NCBI RefSeq assembly: GCF_032854445.1
Contig: NC_088302.1
Coordinates: 1,114,001-1,178,000, forward strand
Length of the DNA stretch: 64,000 nt
Origin: Liolophura sinensis
Lineage: Eukaryota; Mollusca; Polyplacophora; Chitonida; Chitonidae
Direction: 5' to 3'
The translations under genes were made by a program, and so were the position numbers. The notes beneath the pieces are model-generated. The model was given only the letters and a program-made list of their open reading frames with translations. It ran no database searches and had not been told where the DNA came from. Below are positions 23,831 through 36,085 of the stretch, piece after piece; within the stretch, counting starts at the first letter, position 1, and each line of letters begins with the position of its first letter.

Positions 23831-25712
23831 ATCTTATCATGTCAAGCCAGCCGATATCGTTAATAATTCAACGGGCATCAACAATAACAAAAACACAATT
23901 TTAGTAAATTTTATTCAAGAAATCTGAAACTCAAAGCTCAAAATCTAATGCACAGTTAGTACGGTTGAGATGAATTTGAAAACCTTTCTACTATGAAGGT
24001 TACAAAGGGTAAATATTTATCAAAGGTCACAAAGGGTCAGCATTAATCTGTTGCTTGTATACACTGAAAATAAATGAGGGCCACTGATTTTAACCATTTA
24101 TGTTTACCAAAATGTAACTAAGTACTCGTGAAATGGGGAACTGGCCCCTCTATTGTATAGAGATATTACATTGTGCATCACTGTTATTGCCTCCAGTCTT
24201 AACAACTATACGTGTCCTACAAATGCCCCTCGATTGTACTGCTCATATACATGTGCTAAAATCCGCCAGCAGAGAACCACTTGTTTTATGTACAAGTAGC
24301 TTGGAGCAGAGTTACGTAAGCAGCTAAAATTCCACACCCATGTTGAAGATACCTATATGTACAGGTATGCTTCGCTGAGTGACATTTGGTACACACTCAG
24401 ACATGTAAGTACATTTATTCCTTACTTATTGAATCCAACTAGATCGAAAACTCCACTCACCGCCCTAATTTCAAATCCAGACAATCTCTAACTATCATGT
24501 ATGGTGTTAGCCAGTTTTCTCAGTAGAGCTGTCAATATCGATATACCTAAGATACGCCATGTAAGGTTTTCCGCTGTTCTTGTTATAACAGTGTTAATTA
24601 AGCCGCTGGTACTGAGATTTTTATCGAAAGGATAGGTAAGTGTTCTAAAATTTCACCCGGCACCCATGAAAGCACATCCTTACACATTGTTGGCGTTTTA
24701 CAATGATTTTTTGGGGTATTGTACACAACGTTTAAGCGCCATGTCCTGACAGAAAAAGCAACTTATATATGGTAGCCAAATTACGACTGAAATAGGTGAT
24801 GATGAGGCTGTTCACTGGATTAAACTGATTGTAAAACTAATTTAGTCAGCTTCAGTTTTCGTGGATGAGTCAAGCTAACATCCATTTATAGCTTTCTAAT
24901 AACACCAGCTAACTCTGAGATGATATGCAGACAGTAATGTAATACATGATGAGATCTAACGTTTATACAAATTACTTTATCTGTGCATATCTTTGTTGAA
25001 ATCATTCACATAATTATCTTCAACAAATCAACTTATTGCGGAAAAGATATAATGATGATAAATCCTAACTACACAATTCAAAAAGAAAATGAAGATTCCA
25101 GAAGCAATAAATAAGTCCCAAATATGGTGTAAACTTCAAATGAGAATATATGTTTATATAGAAGCCTTTGTATAAAAGTGTTAATGTGGTATGTGTGTCC
25201 TACAATGTGCTATCTCTCTACAAAAACAACACAGCTTAATCTGTTAGCTGATGAAAACTCATCAACGTCTAAATACCAGCGTTGTAGTATCCAACTGCCT
25301 CCTTGCACTTTCAAAGTTAGTGTAATGCACGTCAACACGAAAATCAATCGCTAAAGAGCTGTGGTTTGTCGATAAAAAGGGCAAGAGAAACACACTCCTC
25401 CATGGCTTCTTTCCTCTCCTTTCTGGCATTAATTACAGTGCCATAGTTTCCATTTTGTGTGAGTAGTAATCAGTTATAACATGAACATTCCGTCAGCATA
25501 TCCACATAAAAATCACCACGACTACATCACACTACTAGTTAGCCATACCGTCTACTAACCTACAAAGCATACAATTCTCTCTCTCCGAAAGCTTGCAATT
25601 GTGTGAACTATTCGTCGAGCAAAAGTTGTCTCCCTTACCATGTCGGGCAAAACACAGATTGGTGTCCAAGGAAAGGTACGAATCACCAGTCATGGTTGAA
25701 ACATCAGCCAAG
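23831..25712. other. Intergenic stretch between SINE and otopetrin 3' end
   Basis: AT-rich; no gene recognised. Confidence 0.45.
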
Positions 25713-25718
25713 TTTATT
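25713..25718 (-). terminator. Candidate polyadenylation signal of otopetrin
   Basis: AATAAA on the minus strand about 340 bp past the otopetrin stop codon. It is the first canonical hexamer I noticed downstream; cleavage position is not known. Confidence 0.45.
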
Positions 25719-26053
25719 CTTTAATGTATGTATGGGTTTTGATCACAACGTGTAAAGCCCAGCGCTGGTCATACATGTATATGAACATATGTACAGATTG
25801 GCAGTGTCGTTACAATATACCATTACGGTGACATTGTTTTCCTTTCACAAAATCACCACCAATATTGTTTCTGACAAAAGCGTCCACCAAACCTGCCTTT
25901 TTTGCCAGTAAACTATCCGTGCAGCTATTCCATGCTGTTCTCCCGGGTTCTGTGCAAAACTGTGCAACAGGAGCAACCGGTTTGTTTCCATTCCTGTCAG
26001 TTTCCATTACATAGTATTCCACCTGAGGACAGAGTGAAAGTTGTACTAGCAGA

Positions 26054-26952
26054 TTAAGGGGCCTTCTCTCTCTGGTACGGAAGAAACCAAATGTCCGAGA
26101 AGCAAACGCTAGAGTGGAAGCGGAAGAAAATGATAAGTGGATGACAAATATGTGTGATTACATTCCAGGCGAGGATTCCGTAAAAAGTTTTGTGTATCGG
26201 TGCCACCGTTGTTTTCGTCACCTCAAATACGTAGACAGCGGACAAAGCAAGGTTACAGACGAGAAGGAAGGTAACTATTGCTCTCCCTGGCTTGTTGGCG
26301 ATGTGGGCTTCGCATCCAGAACATCGCCGTAAGCCGTCAAAGATAAAAGCAGCCTGGATAGTAATCTCCACCAAAGCGACAGCCGTGCATGCCAGGGCCA
26401 AAATTCCAATCAGACCATAACTCCGGAAGTTAAAGGCGATGGCCAGAGCGACGAAGGCGTAATACACGTACGTGCCGAACAGAGCGATGATCAAAAGGAA
26501 TCCCGGTAAGGATATGTCCCTGGTTTCCGTGAACTTCAGCCTAGCGAGACGTCCGTAACCAATGCTGACACCAATCAGGGTGATTCCCAGCAAGGAGATT
26601 TCGGTGATGTAAAATATCTGGATGGCGGTACCGGTGTCCGTGAGACGGGCGTTGAAGACGAAGAAAGTGGCTATAGCGATGACGGTGACAACTCCAATGA
26701 GAAGACCAAGGAAGAGCCCCTTGTTGGCCTTGTCACAGTCGACGTTGGTGGTACCCGCGGGTACCGAGCTGGTGAAGGAGGCGTGACTGGGCCAGCGCTG
26801 TTTGATGGTCACGCCGACGTTCTGGTACATATGGAACAGGATACCGGCAGCTATCAGGCTGTACTGTATGATACAGGGGAACAGGTAAGGGGAGGCAATC
26901 CTGGCCAGCGTGATCGCGGCGTAGCAGCTTCTGTAGACAGGCGTGGTGATAA
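26054..26952 (-). CDS. Otopetrin exon 6 (last): C-terminal half
   Basis: Encodes about 299 residues from SPYLFPCIIQYS (about residue 330) to the end, roughly the last six helices. The acceptor is ttctgcacaag|tt, chosen over the nearby gtctacag because only the former gives the phase-1 junction needed. The ATG at 27022 is intronic. Stop TAA at 26054-26056. The C-terminus after the last helix is short (WFLPYQREKAP). Confidence 0.93.
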
Positions 26953-29900
26953 CTTGTGCAGAAAAGAAAAGCATGGTGACATTAATGCTGAGAAATGAGT
27001 CAACAACAGAGGGAAATTTCATCCAAGAATGAAATACAACAATCGCTTCAGTTATTGATTATTTCATTCTTAGGCTCATACTGAAAGCCACTGAAAGTGA
27101 GTTCGGACAGGAGAGCGATATCCGGAAGAAATGGGAGCGCCACGTCGAAGATACCACATCTATTTATTTATTTATTTATTTATTTGATTGGTGTTTTACG
27201 CCGTACTCAAGACTACTTAACTTCTACGCCGGCGGCCAGCATTACGGTGGGAGGAAACCCGGCAGTGCCCGGATAAAACTCATGACCACCCGCAGGTTGC
27301 TGGCAGACCTTCCCACGTACGGCCGGAGAGCAAGGCAGCATGAGCTGATAACACATCTAGTATAGCAACAAATCAGGGTTAATGAAATAATCACCAAGAT
27401 TACCAGTTTTATAGGAGTCATGAGCTGACCAAGAATTGAGCCTTGGTGTACGTCATTTATTTTCCTGTATCTGTAAAGCACTACCAGAAGCATTTCTATC
27501 ACTGAGTTCTTGTCCACATCGGCCACCTGGCTTGGCCAAGATGATACTATCAATACTATTAGCAAGAGCTTCTACGTTTAAGGAAACATCAAAATAACCA
27601 ACAAGTATAGTCCCGCAAAACAGACAGTTAAATTGTGGAGGAAGGTCACCAATTTCAACAGGCTCTTTTCCTGACTACAAACGAAATAAGCAACTTGAAT
27701 AACAGTGTTCACTACTACAATCAAAACATGATCAAACTGTCTAGCAAAAGAATCAGCTTGCTCCACACAGATTACCTAGCATACTAGGGCATATTCTGTT
27801 TTGTAGATCAAGCGTTTTATACCACAATTCTAGAAGCCTTTACGGTCTCGCCCTATCACATCGCTATGCTTAAATCTGGCGGTAGGCTGGATCACACTAA
27901 AGCGCTTGGAGCGCTCATCAAACTTATGCTGTGAATGTTCCTACATGTATTTTTAGTAAAACCCACATGTTGTTTAATCGTTGGTTTACCTTGTTAGAAA
28001 CCAAACCGAAGATAAACATTAAAAACTCCATAGCGATGTAGTAGGGTTAGACTGTAAAGGTTAGCAACAGAATTGTTCTAGTGTTTTTACCTGTCTGCTG
28101 GGTAGTCGCGGACAAATCCGATCGGTTTACCCGAGCATGGTATTCCTGTCTCTTGTACGAGTCCGAGGCCTCAGATACCGTGCTTATAATCCACACACAG
28201 ATGTTTGTGGCGACCAGATGCATTAGCCCAAACCTCACCATAGCTTTATGCTTATTGATTAAGAGCTGGACAAGAGAAAAAGCATACCATCAATGAAAAA
28301 ACGAGGCGTGTCTGAGTGGGACTTCGTTCTTGACATTTGGAGACTATTACGTACTTTAATGTATACAATAGCTCCTGATTAAACTAAAAAAAAAGTCAAA
28401 CGGTTGTTTCTGTGAATAATTGTACTTTCAGCCTTTCTGCTCTTCAAATGCACATCCCCTAAGACCAAAGCTCATCGTCCCAATAGACCTACACCCCGGG
28501 GGTGGCTTCTCTTATCGCTGTCCAGTTTCCTTAGCGCACAACCTTGACACCACTCGATTAGGGGCATGTTCATGAGTAAGGCGCTAAATAGACAAAATAA
28601 CTAACTTTACACCCAGAAAAAGAGGAAGACCCAGCAGTGTCATTTAAGGGTATCCTTTTGTGCACTGTACGATAATAATGGCTCAGCGCCTCCTGCTGAA
28701 ATCTAACATCTAAACTGTTTACCTTCAAACAGAAACAAAAAAACAAACCAAAATCGAAACACATGGGCAACCGTTAGATTTCTGGGCATTCCTAGGACTT
28801 CCTAGCTGATTATACGAAGATTTAACCTTCACCTTACCCTATGATTCTTGAAGATGAAGAAAGTCTGGACGAAGACGAACACTATGTGTAGTGAATACAC
28901 AACCAGGAAGATGTGACTGCGGCATTTGTCTGAGGTCCCGTTCTCAAAGTAAGAGGAGATATGAAAGCCGTCCAGAATAACTGTGGCGATGCTGAACGCT
29001 GTTGCAGAGAAAATACAGCTCAGCTAGCATTGGCTTTATTGGTGCAGGCAGTCGAAAATTAAACAGAAAAGTTAACGTTACGTGAAATATTACGTCGTTA
29101 AAATAAAGACAGTTATGTTTATGCCTAGATTTTATGACGCGTTGCGTGTCCTTGCATGACCTTCTAATGGTGTTAGCACCAAATGTACACAATAGTGTAT
29201 CAGTAAAGCTCATTTTATGAAAGCGGTAATAACATTTTATACTGTATTGCTGAAGTATTCAGATACGAAGGGTTCTAACCTATGGCGCCCAGACGGAGGT
29301 AAAAGTTGATTCCTTCTCCGACATGCGCCACAGTTCCTTCCGCCGGAAGCGTGAGGCGCCCCCTGAGCGAGTCGTCAGGGAAGGGGCTGCACTCTCGAAT
29401 CTTCTCGATGTCTGTCAGCTTCTCCTCGGTATCTCTGTCAGGGCTGCCGGATTTACTCCGCCTGAATGAGTAGCGTATGTTGTACTCATACCGAGAACTC
29501 TTGATTCCCCAGAGCAGACAGCCCTGTACGTACAACAGGAAGACCAGGGACAGGAAGTACAAGTAGATCTGGAACGCCTGCATGATCAGTGTGGAAAACA
29601 AAACGAGTTTAATACGTGTGATTGATTCGCTTTCTCCTATATGCCTATCTGATTACTTGGATGCCATACTTACAACAAATAAATAACTTTCACTTGGGAA
29701 CAAGTCTTAATAGTACATTTACCTTTAATTAGAACATGTTCACTGAAAATTAATTTGACAAGAAATTTCTCTGTTCTTTAAAGTAAAGTAACGTAAAGGT
29801 TTTTTTATACTTTTCTAGCATGTGTGACAGAGACTTCAGATTAGAAACAGAAGCTTCCCCCGGTTCTCTGTGAGAATAGTACCCCTGGGTTCGAATCACA

Positions 29901-32900
29901 CGACTTTAACACTGTTATTGAAATTAATAAGTGACGAGAATGTGATGCCTGGACGGCTGTAGTGCTTTGGTTACCTCCAGGTAGTAGTAGTGGGTTCTCT
30001 CCCTTCCCGTTAAGACATTGGCCGTGGCAAGAACTATCCCCAACACGACAATAATCAGGGCATAGATACAGCTGAACAGCCTGGTTACCGCCGATCTAAA
30101 ATAACATCAACAACATAGCATCGATTCAATTTGAAGCAAGTTCACTGATTCACTACAAAAAATTAACCTTTGCGGTAGTCTTTTGTAATCGAAATAAAAC
30201 AAATGCTGAACAATGAGTGAGAGTCTCAAATGGTGACATTTCCGGCCTGAACAAGTAGGTTTCAAATACTGTAGTGTTTATATCATTTTTAGGCGGATTG
30301 TGTTCTTGATTGGTGTCATGCAATGTTCCTAATGACGCAAAACCCCAATCAAAAATATGACTTCAAAGTTATGATGTAATCAAACAAGTACATGATTTGG
30401 ATGCCAAAAAAAAAATTATAATTTCGTTTTATCGACTACATGGGAGTGATATCTTATGACTACTGGCCTCTAACACGGTTTGTGTCAGCCAATGTTTTCA
30501 TATATCAGATAAATTCGTGCGTTCTGTATAGCTGATAATCATGTACGTCTACTACGACATAGTTATCCGTTTCAGCAAGGCGCTTGTATTTACATGCTTT
30601 TTCTCACAGCATTCCAGCCGTCCTTCTTAAGCCTATCAACTGCTCTGTAATGGAAACCTGATCATCTCGGATAACCACTCTCCATCTGGTGTTTTTCTCC
30701 TGCCACCGTTACATAGCCCGAAGACATAACAAAGGGAGATTACCGTCTGCCACAGGGTATCGTGTGTTTGCTATCAACATACTTGGCTGGAGGACATTGA
30801 TGTGAGAACGAAAAACTCGTAATCTCTCCATCAGATATTCTGCTGGTGTCGATGGAAGGACTAGACCTCATGCAAGTGTGGTCACAGCTGAAGCGGGGTA
30901 GTCTTTGACAAGCCTTCAGCCTCATCGACAGTTTGTATCATATCATGAGACATCCACAGATCCAACAAAATTAAGTAAATAAAACGCCGTAGAAAAAATT
31001 TGAAACCAAAGTGCAAGAAGAACTTAAATAAGCGCATTTGTTGCATTTAGTTCATTGGAAATGAACACAAAATGTGCTATTCGATGTGTTAAGTCGCAGA
31101 CCAAGGATAGAAAACGATCTTTTCAGCAGACTCATGTGTCATGGGCGATGTCTAGCAGGTGTATAGACATGAAGAGGTTTCGACCAGATGGATCTTCACT
31201 ATTCTGCGGAAGAAATGTTACTGCAGTAGTCCATGAACACATCATGGAAGTAAAGGAATCTCTCATGATAAGTCGGTGGATATCAATTTCCGTCTCACAC
31301 TGAATCGCACTACGTCAGCACGGAGTTTCGTTATAAAGAGTATCAGTTTCTTTGTTCGTTTCTTTCGTTCTTTCTTTCTTAAGGTTTAACGTTGCCTTCC
31401 CGAATATTTCGGTCATATCACGACTGTGTCGGCAGCAGCCTGGACCCACGGCTAACATATGTATAGTGCTACCTCACTGGAAGGCCATTCCGAAGACACA
31501 AGACACGAGGCCCCACCCAGTCACATTATACTGATACCGGGTCTATTACTCTGATGCTGAGGGCCAAGTGCAGTGGTGCCCACTTTACCGATGTTAAGAG
31601 TTTTAATGTCAGTCGTAACCTGGAAGCTATCAAAGAATGGGAAATGTAGATAGCGACTTAAAGTTCCAGTATTTATAGAGCAGCAGTCGGCATCACTCGC
31701 CATCAGAACTTTAAGCACTTACGTAAGACTCAGCTGCTATCGGGTAAGATTCCGTCTAAATTTAGACCATCTATTTTAGATTTCCTAACATAACTTTTCC
31801 CCAGACCTAACCGCTCAAGAAGATAAATTTACAACTATAAGTTAAATGATTTACAAATAAAGCAAACCAGGCCAAGACTTGATCCTACTCAAAGCTATTC
31901 ATACATACACATATCCGCCTTGCCAAACCGCAGACGTCCATTCTGATGTTCATAGTAAGGTGCCAGTTTAATCCTAGTCATCCTGCTATTGTTGCCGGTG
32001 TGCTGACAAGCCTCGTTCATTTGAAATATTAAGATTTCGAGGTGCTTGGACAAGTAACGTGTTTACCAAAAAAACCCCTTAATTTTCGCCATTTGTACTC
32101 ACTGGGATGGCTACATGATTCTGTATTCACCTGTTTCTCATCTCCACCCATGCATCTTCGCCGCCTGTGTCTGTTGTGGTCATACTGAAGCATGTCCTCA
32201 CGTGTCTTTTGGGGTTGTCATTGCTTTTACAGAAATATGTCCTCACCTGTATTAGGGGTTGTCATTGCTTTTACAGAAATATGTCCTCACCTGTGTTTGG
32301 GGTTGTCAATGCTTGTACGGAAGTATGTCCTCAGTGTTTGGGGTAGTCACTGCTTGTAAGGGAGTATGCCCTCACGTGTCTTTTGGGGATGTCATTGCTC
32401 TTACAGAAGTATGTCCTCACCTGTGATTGGGGTTGTCATTGCTTGTACAGAAGTATGTTCTCACCTGTGATTGGGGTTGTCATTGTTTTTACGGGAGTAT
32501 GTCCTCAGTGTTTGGGGTAGTCACTGCTTGTAAGGGAGTATGCCCTCACGTGTCTTTTGTGGATGTCATTGCATTTACAGAAGTATGTCCTCACCTGTGA
32601 TTGGGGTTGTCATTGCTTGTACAGAAATATGTTCTCACCTGTGTTTGGTGTTGTCATTGCTTGTACGGAAGTATATCCTCAGTGTTTGGGGTAGTCACTG
32701 CTTGTAAGGGAGTATGCCCTCACGTGTCTTTTGGGGATGTCATTGCTCTTACAGAAGTATGTCCTCACCTGTGATTGGGGTTGTCATTGCTTGTACAGAA
32801 GTATGTCCTCACCTATGTTTGGGGTTGTCATTGTTTATACGGAAGTATGTCCTCACCTGTGATTGGGGTTGTCATTCTTTATACGGAAGTATGTCCTCAC

Positions 32901-33683
32901 CTGTATGTGAAGTTGTCATTGGTTGAACGGAAGTATGTCCTCACCTTTGTTTGGGGTTGTCATTGTTTATACGGAAATATGTCTTCGCCTGTGTTTGGTG
33001 TTGTCATTGTTTATACGGAAATATGTCTTCGCCTGTGTTTGGTGTTGTCATTGCTTGTACGGAAGTATGTCCTCACCTGTGATTGGGAATGGCACTGCTT
33101 GTACGGAAGTATGTCCTCACCTGTGTTTGGGTTTGTCATTTGTGCGATGCTTTGTGCTCGTATTTACGATTGCACGGTGTCTTGTCTTTACCTTCACGGG
33201 CTTGTGACTCACCTGCACGGTGTCTTGTCCCGACCTTCACAGACTTGTGACTCACCTGCACGGTGTCTTGTCCCGACCTTCACAGACTTGTCCTTCACAG
33301 ATACGGCGTCTTTTTCGTACCTCCACGGACTTGTCACTCACCAGTTCGGTGTCTTTTCCCTATCCTCACGGACTTGTGACTCACTTGTACCATGTTTTGT
33401 CCTTACCTTCACAGCCTTGTCACTCGCCAGTTCGGGGTCTTTTCCCTACCCTCACGGACATATGACTCACCTGTACGGTGTCTTGTCGCTACCTTCATGG
33501 ACTTGTCACTCACCTGTACGGTGTCTTGTCATCATGGTACACCTCAGTCGCCGCTATATCCACGCCCTGTGTGGTGGCCATCTTGGTCAACAGGACTGGA
33601 CCCGCGGGGCCGCTGTCCGCCAGCTCACTCTTCTGCCTAACCGGCTTGGAGTCATTCACCACATAGTATCCCGACGACCGCAT
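26054..33683 (-). CDS. Otopetrin-family proton channel, six exons
   Basis: Otopetrins are 12-helix proton-selective channels of the plasma membrane, used in acid sensing and otolith or shell-related physiology in various animals. Six exons were joined on the minus strand: 33683-33514, 30095-29975, 29577-29280, 28998-28838, 28265-28091 and 26952-26054. Lengths 170, 121, 298, 161, 175 and 899 sum to 1824, i.e. 607 residues plus stop; all junctions agree in phase and have GT and AG. Marks of the family are FLVVYSLHIVFVFVQTFFIF, KHKAMVRFGLMHLVATNICV, SPYLFPCIIQYSLIAAGILF and a C-terminal FYGILAWNVITH with FFRFHSSVC. The length suits invertebrate otopetrins. The start ATG is inferred; an upstream in-frame ATG or a 5' non-coding exon is possible. 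Confidence 0.93.
26953..28090 (-). other. Otopetrin intron 5 (1138 bp), with SINE
   Basis: Bounded by gtaaaaacac and cacaag. Holds a truncated SINE and no other recognised feature. Confidence 0.85.
27151..27359 (-). mobile_element. 5'-truncated SINE with 12-bp target-site duplication
   Basis: The SINE tail and core (27163-27347) are present from tacgccgtactcaagactac to ggcagcatgagctg; the tRNA-like head is missing. The flanks ataccacatcta (27151) and ataacacatcta (27348) match at 11 of 12 positions. A duplicated target with a missing 5' end is the signature of incomplete LINE-driven reverse transcription. Confidence 0.85.
28091..28265 (-). CDS. Otopetrin exon 5
   Basis: 175 bp between cttgtccag and cagacag|gtaaaa. 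Encodes the helix FGLMHLVATNICVWIISTV followed by a polar loop with an N-glycosylation-type motif (NRS). In vertebrate otopetrins the same helix reads FGLMHVVATNLC, as far as I recall. Confidence 0.92.
28838..28998 (-). CDS. Otopetrin exon 4
   Basis: 161 bp after ttttctctgcaacag and before gtaagg. Encodes AFSIATVILDGFHISSYFE, a loop with a Cys and a glycosylation-type NGT, and the helix IFLVVYSLHIVFVFVQTFF, ending IFKNHR. Confidence 0.92.
29280..29577 (-). CDS. Otopetrin exon 3
   Basis: 298 bp. Begins with helix 2 (AFQIYLYFLSLVFLLYVQG), continues with a charged cytosolic-type loop of about 60 residues rich in Arg, Asp, Glu and Ser, and ends at the start of helix 3 (GINFYLRLGAI). Entered after gatcatgcag; left at atag|gttaga, a weak donor. 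Confidence 0.92.
29975..30095 (-). CDS. Otopetrin exon 2: first membrane helix
   Basis: 121 bp after gttattttag and before gtaacc. Encodes RLFSCIYALIIVVLGIVLAT, a clear membrane segment. Too short to stand out as an open frame; found by matching phases on both sides. Confidence 0.9.
30096..33513 (-). other. Otopetrin intron 1 (3418 bp)
   Basis: Left part (30096-32190) has no recognised feature apart from a short TTTC-rich tract near 31350-31382. Right part consists of two tandem arrays, 44-bp and 43-bp, described separately. Confidence 0.85.
32195..33150. repeat. Minisatellite, 44-bp unit, about 22 copies, in otopetrin intron 1
   Basis: The plus-strand unit is tcctcacctgtgtttggggt plus tgtcattgcttgtacggaagtatg. 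Several units differ by blocks (tttggggtagtcactgcttg, or cacgtgtcttttggggatgt), giving a longer-range pattern. In the gene's own orientation each unit contains cacaggtgagga, a good match to a splice donor. Confidence 0.92.
33165..33540. repeat. Minisatellite, about 43-bp unit, about 9 copies, overlapping otopetrin exon 1
   Basis: cacggtgtcttgtc starts at 33173, 33216 and 33259 and recurs in variants to 33516. The last unit covers the final 25 or so bases of exon 1 and its donor. The array therefore looks derived from the exon-intron junction. Confidence 0.88.
33514..33683 (-). CDS. Otopetrin exon 1 (coding part, start inferred)
   Basis: Starts at ATG 33683-33681 and encodes a 56-residue N-terminal cytosolic region beginning MRSSGYYVVNDSKPVRQK, ending DDKTPYR across the junction, donor acag|gtgagt. 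The phase-2 end fits exon 2. The frame continues open upstream to 33821 with more ATGs, so translation could begin earlier, or an upstream acceptor could exist. Base composition (GC-rich) agrees with coding from about 33690 down. Confidence 0.8.
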
Positions 33684-33689
33684 GATGAT

Positions 33690-35410
33690 ATGATGTGTGC
33701 CACACTCCCACTCGCCATCTGTAACATATAGATGACCCATACCTGTCATTTGGCACAGCTTCGGACAATACTGAACCGATAGTAAAACCGACAACCGCGA
33801 GAGCTCCTCTGACCTGGTCAAAAGGTTGTCTTTGCTCCACTGGTATACATGTCATAAAGATGTAGGTACACGACTGTCACCAAATCCCACGACAAATCGT
33901 ACTGCTTTACAATGAGCATCGTGGTTTGATGCAGTCAACCGTTTCACATGTAGCGTACATTACTGGGGCATCAGTACAACACAAACTGGCCACAAAGAAT
34001 CTATATAATGTAGGCCTACCCATCGGCTTCCTCCCCGACCAGTGATGATATGTGTATGACTTATCACCAGATACTTTCACTAAGAAGCCATAACCACAAT
34101 AACATTTGGGAAGTATAGCTCAGGCCGGATGTTATTTTGATACCCTTTCATAAGTATATATAGTCTAGGAAGAGGTAAAGTAAAAACATATGGTCTCCGC
34201 ACAGACTGGTTAATGTGAACTGAGAAATCTGTTTGAAACACAATGGGTTCGCAATCCAGACTCTTGGAATCTTTTTGATCTACTCTGCGTGCGATTAAGA
34301 ATGAAAGCGAACTATCCTGTCGCTTGGACACTAGCTTGTCTGCAGTCAAATCGGGACTTAAAATGCCCTGGACATTTTAAACTCAGGCATACATTCAAAT
34401 GTCCAACATAACAGCATTTATAAGGCTGCTCGCATTCTTGCAAATAATTGAATTACTATTTTATCAGTTTTTGGTTTACAATACATCGTATTGTTTTTTG
34501 GTTTTTTTTTTTTTGTTTGTTTTGTTTTGTATTTTTTTCTTCACTTCTCAGTACTTTTGTGTTCCTTCAAAAGTTTCTGAACATATGTCTACTTACGATT
34601 CTTTACATGTTCATGTAAAGCTTAAAATAAAGGAGCTCTTTACAGACAAAGTACGATTGTTCTGACGGGGTTATACATAGATATTCCATACACAAATACA
34701 TACCCAAGAGAACATGAATGACAAGCTAGTGTGATGGTGAACGAAACCGAAAGTGTGACTTACACGGCTAACAAAGTCTGTGCACAATGTAAAGGGTGGC
34801 CTATCCAGTCGGTCACAAAGCACGCACCATACAAATCTGAAGACACAAGGACAATATACAACCAAGGCTATAGCGGGTGAGAAGAACATGAATTCTTACC
34901 GTGACTCCTAACCCTGGGGTCCCGGGCGTGAAGGTGAAACAGCTATGTGCTGATGAGGGCAATGAACGAAGAAAGCAGAAACTATAATTCTACAAGCCTA
35001 TACACTCACTGTACTTGACTCATGCAGCGATCGTGTGATCTCTGAAACACAAGAAGGACAAAATAGCCACAGTCATTAAATAGACAAGCAGTTACTCCAC
35101 CCGGGCAGAAGGTTCACCCAGGAAGCCAAGCGTTGTGACAGTTTGTGCACTTAACAACAATACGAACGCTCGCACACTGGTTATAATGGACAACAGATAA
35201 AATGGATGACTTAAGTAAATAAGGTTTGGATGACCACAGACCTATACCTGGATTGTGTGTGGACAAAAAACTTTCATAATTTCATGCCTGTGTATCAAAT
35301 CATACAAAAATGCTTTAATTGCCTTCTAATCTATTAACCGCATACCTTCTGCCTGTTTGAAAAGTATACATGCATACAGTGGACGTACACATACAGGACA
35401 ATACTATTAA
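33690..35410. other. Upstream region of otopetrin; no gene recognised
   Basis: Likely contains the 5' UTR and promoter, but no TATA box or other element can be assigned with confidence. A poly-T/TTTTG tract lies at 34495-34540. Confidence 0.4.
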
Positions 35411-35421
35411 CATTAACCTTC

Positions 35422-36085
35422 AGGTAAATGTACACATCCGCCACAACAGACACAGCCTGGTCAACACCAAATGTCTCACAACGTCAACAACCACAACCAC
35501 ACCTTCCGATAAATGTACACATCCGCCACAACAGACACAGCCTGGTCAACACCAAATGTCTCACAACGTCAACAACCACAACCACACCTTCCGATAAATG
35601 TGCACATCCGCCACAACAGACACAGCCTGGTCAACACCCGGTGTCTCACAACGTCAACAACCACAACCACACCTTCAGATAAATGTACACATCCGCCACA
35701 ACAGACACAGCCTGATCAACACCCGGTGTCTCACAACGTCAACAACCACAACCACACCTTCAGATAAATGTGCACATCCGCCACAACAGACACAGCCTGA
35801 TCTACACCCGGCGTCTCACAACGTCAACAACCACAACCACACCTTCAGATAAATGTACACATCCGCCACAACAGACACAGCCTGGTCAACACCAAATGTC
35901 TCACAACGTCAACAACCACAACCACACCTTCAGATAAATGTGCACAACCGCCACAACAGACACAGCCTGATCAACACCCGGTGTCTCACAACGTCAACAA
36001 CCACACCTTCAGATAAATGCACAACAGACACAGCCTGATCAACACCCGGTGTCTCACAACGTCAACAACGACAACACCTTCACGA
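35422..36085. repeat. Minisatellite, 85-bp unit, about 7.5 copies
   Basis: Copies of atccgccacaacagacacag, cctggtcaacaccaaatgtc and caacgtcaacaaccacaacc are spaced exactly 85 bp (starts near 35428, 35513, 35598). The last two units are shortened. Two sub-types (ccaaatgtctc and cccggtgtctc) are present. It lies about 1.7 kb upstream of the otopetrin start. Confidence 0.93.

Noticed and set aside
25810-26022. 70-aa minus-strand frame just downstream of otopetrin
   Set aside because: Lies in the probable 3' UTR, with no domain and no Kozak-like or splice context.
29880-29910. tRNA B-box-like string ggttcgaatc
   Set aside because: No A box at proper distance and no cloverleaf that I could draw; not called as a tRNA or SINE.
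32775-33731. 318-aa plus-strand frame
   Set aside because: Crosses both intron-1 arrays and the antisense of otopetrin exon 1; repeat artefact.
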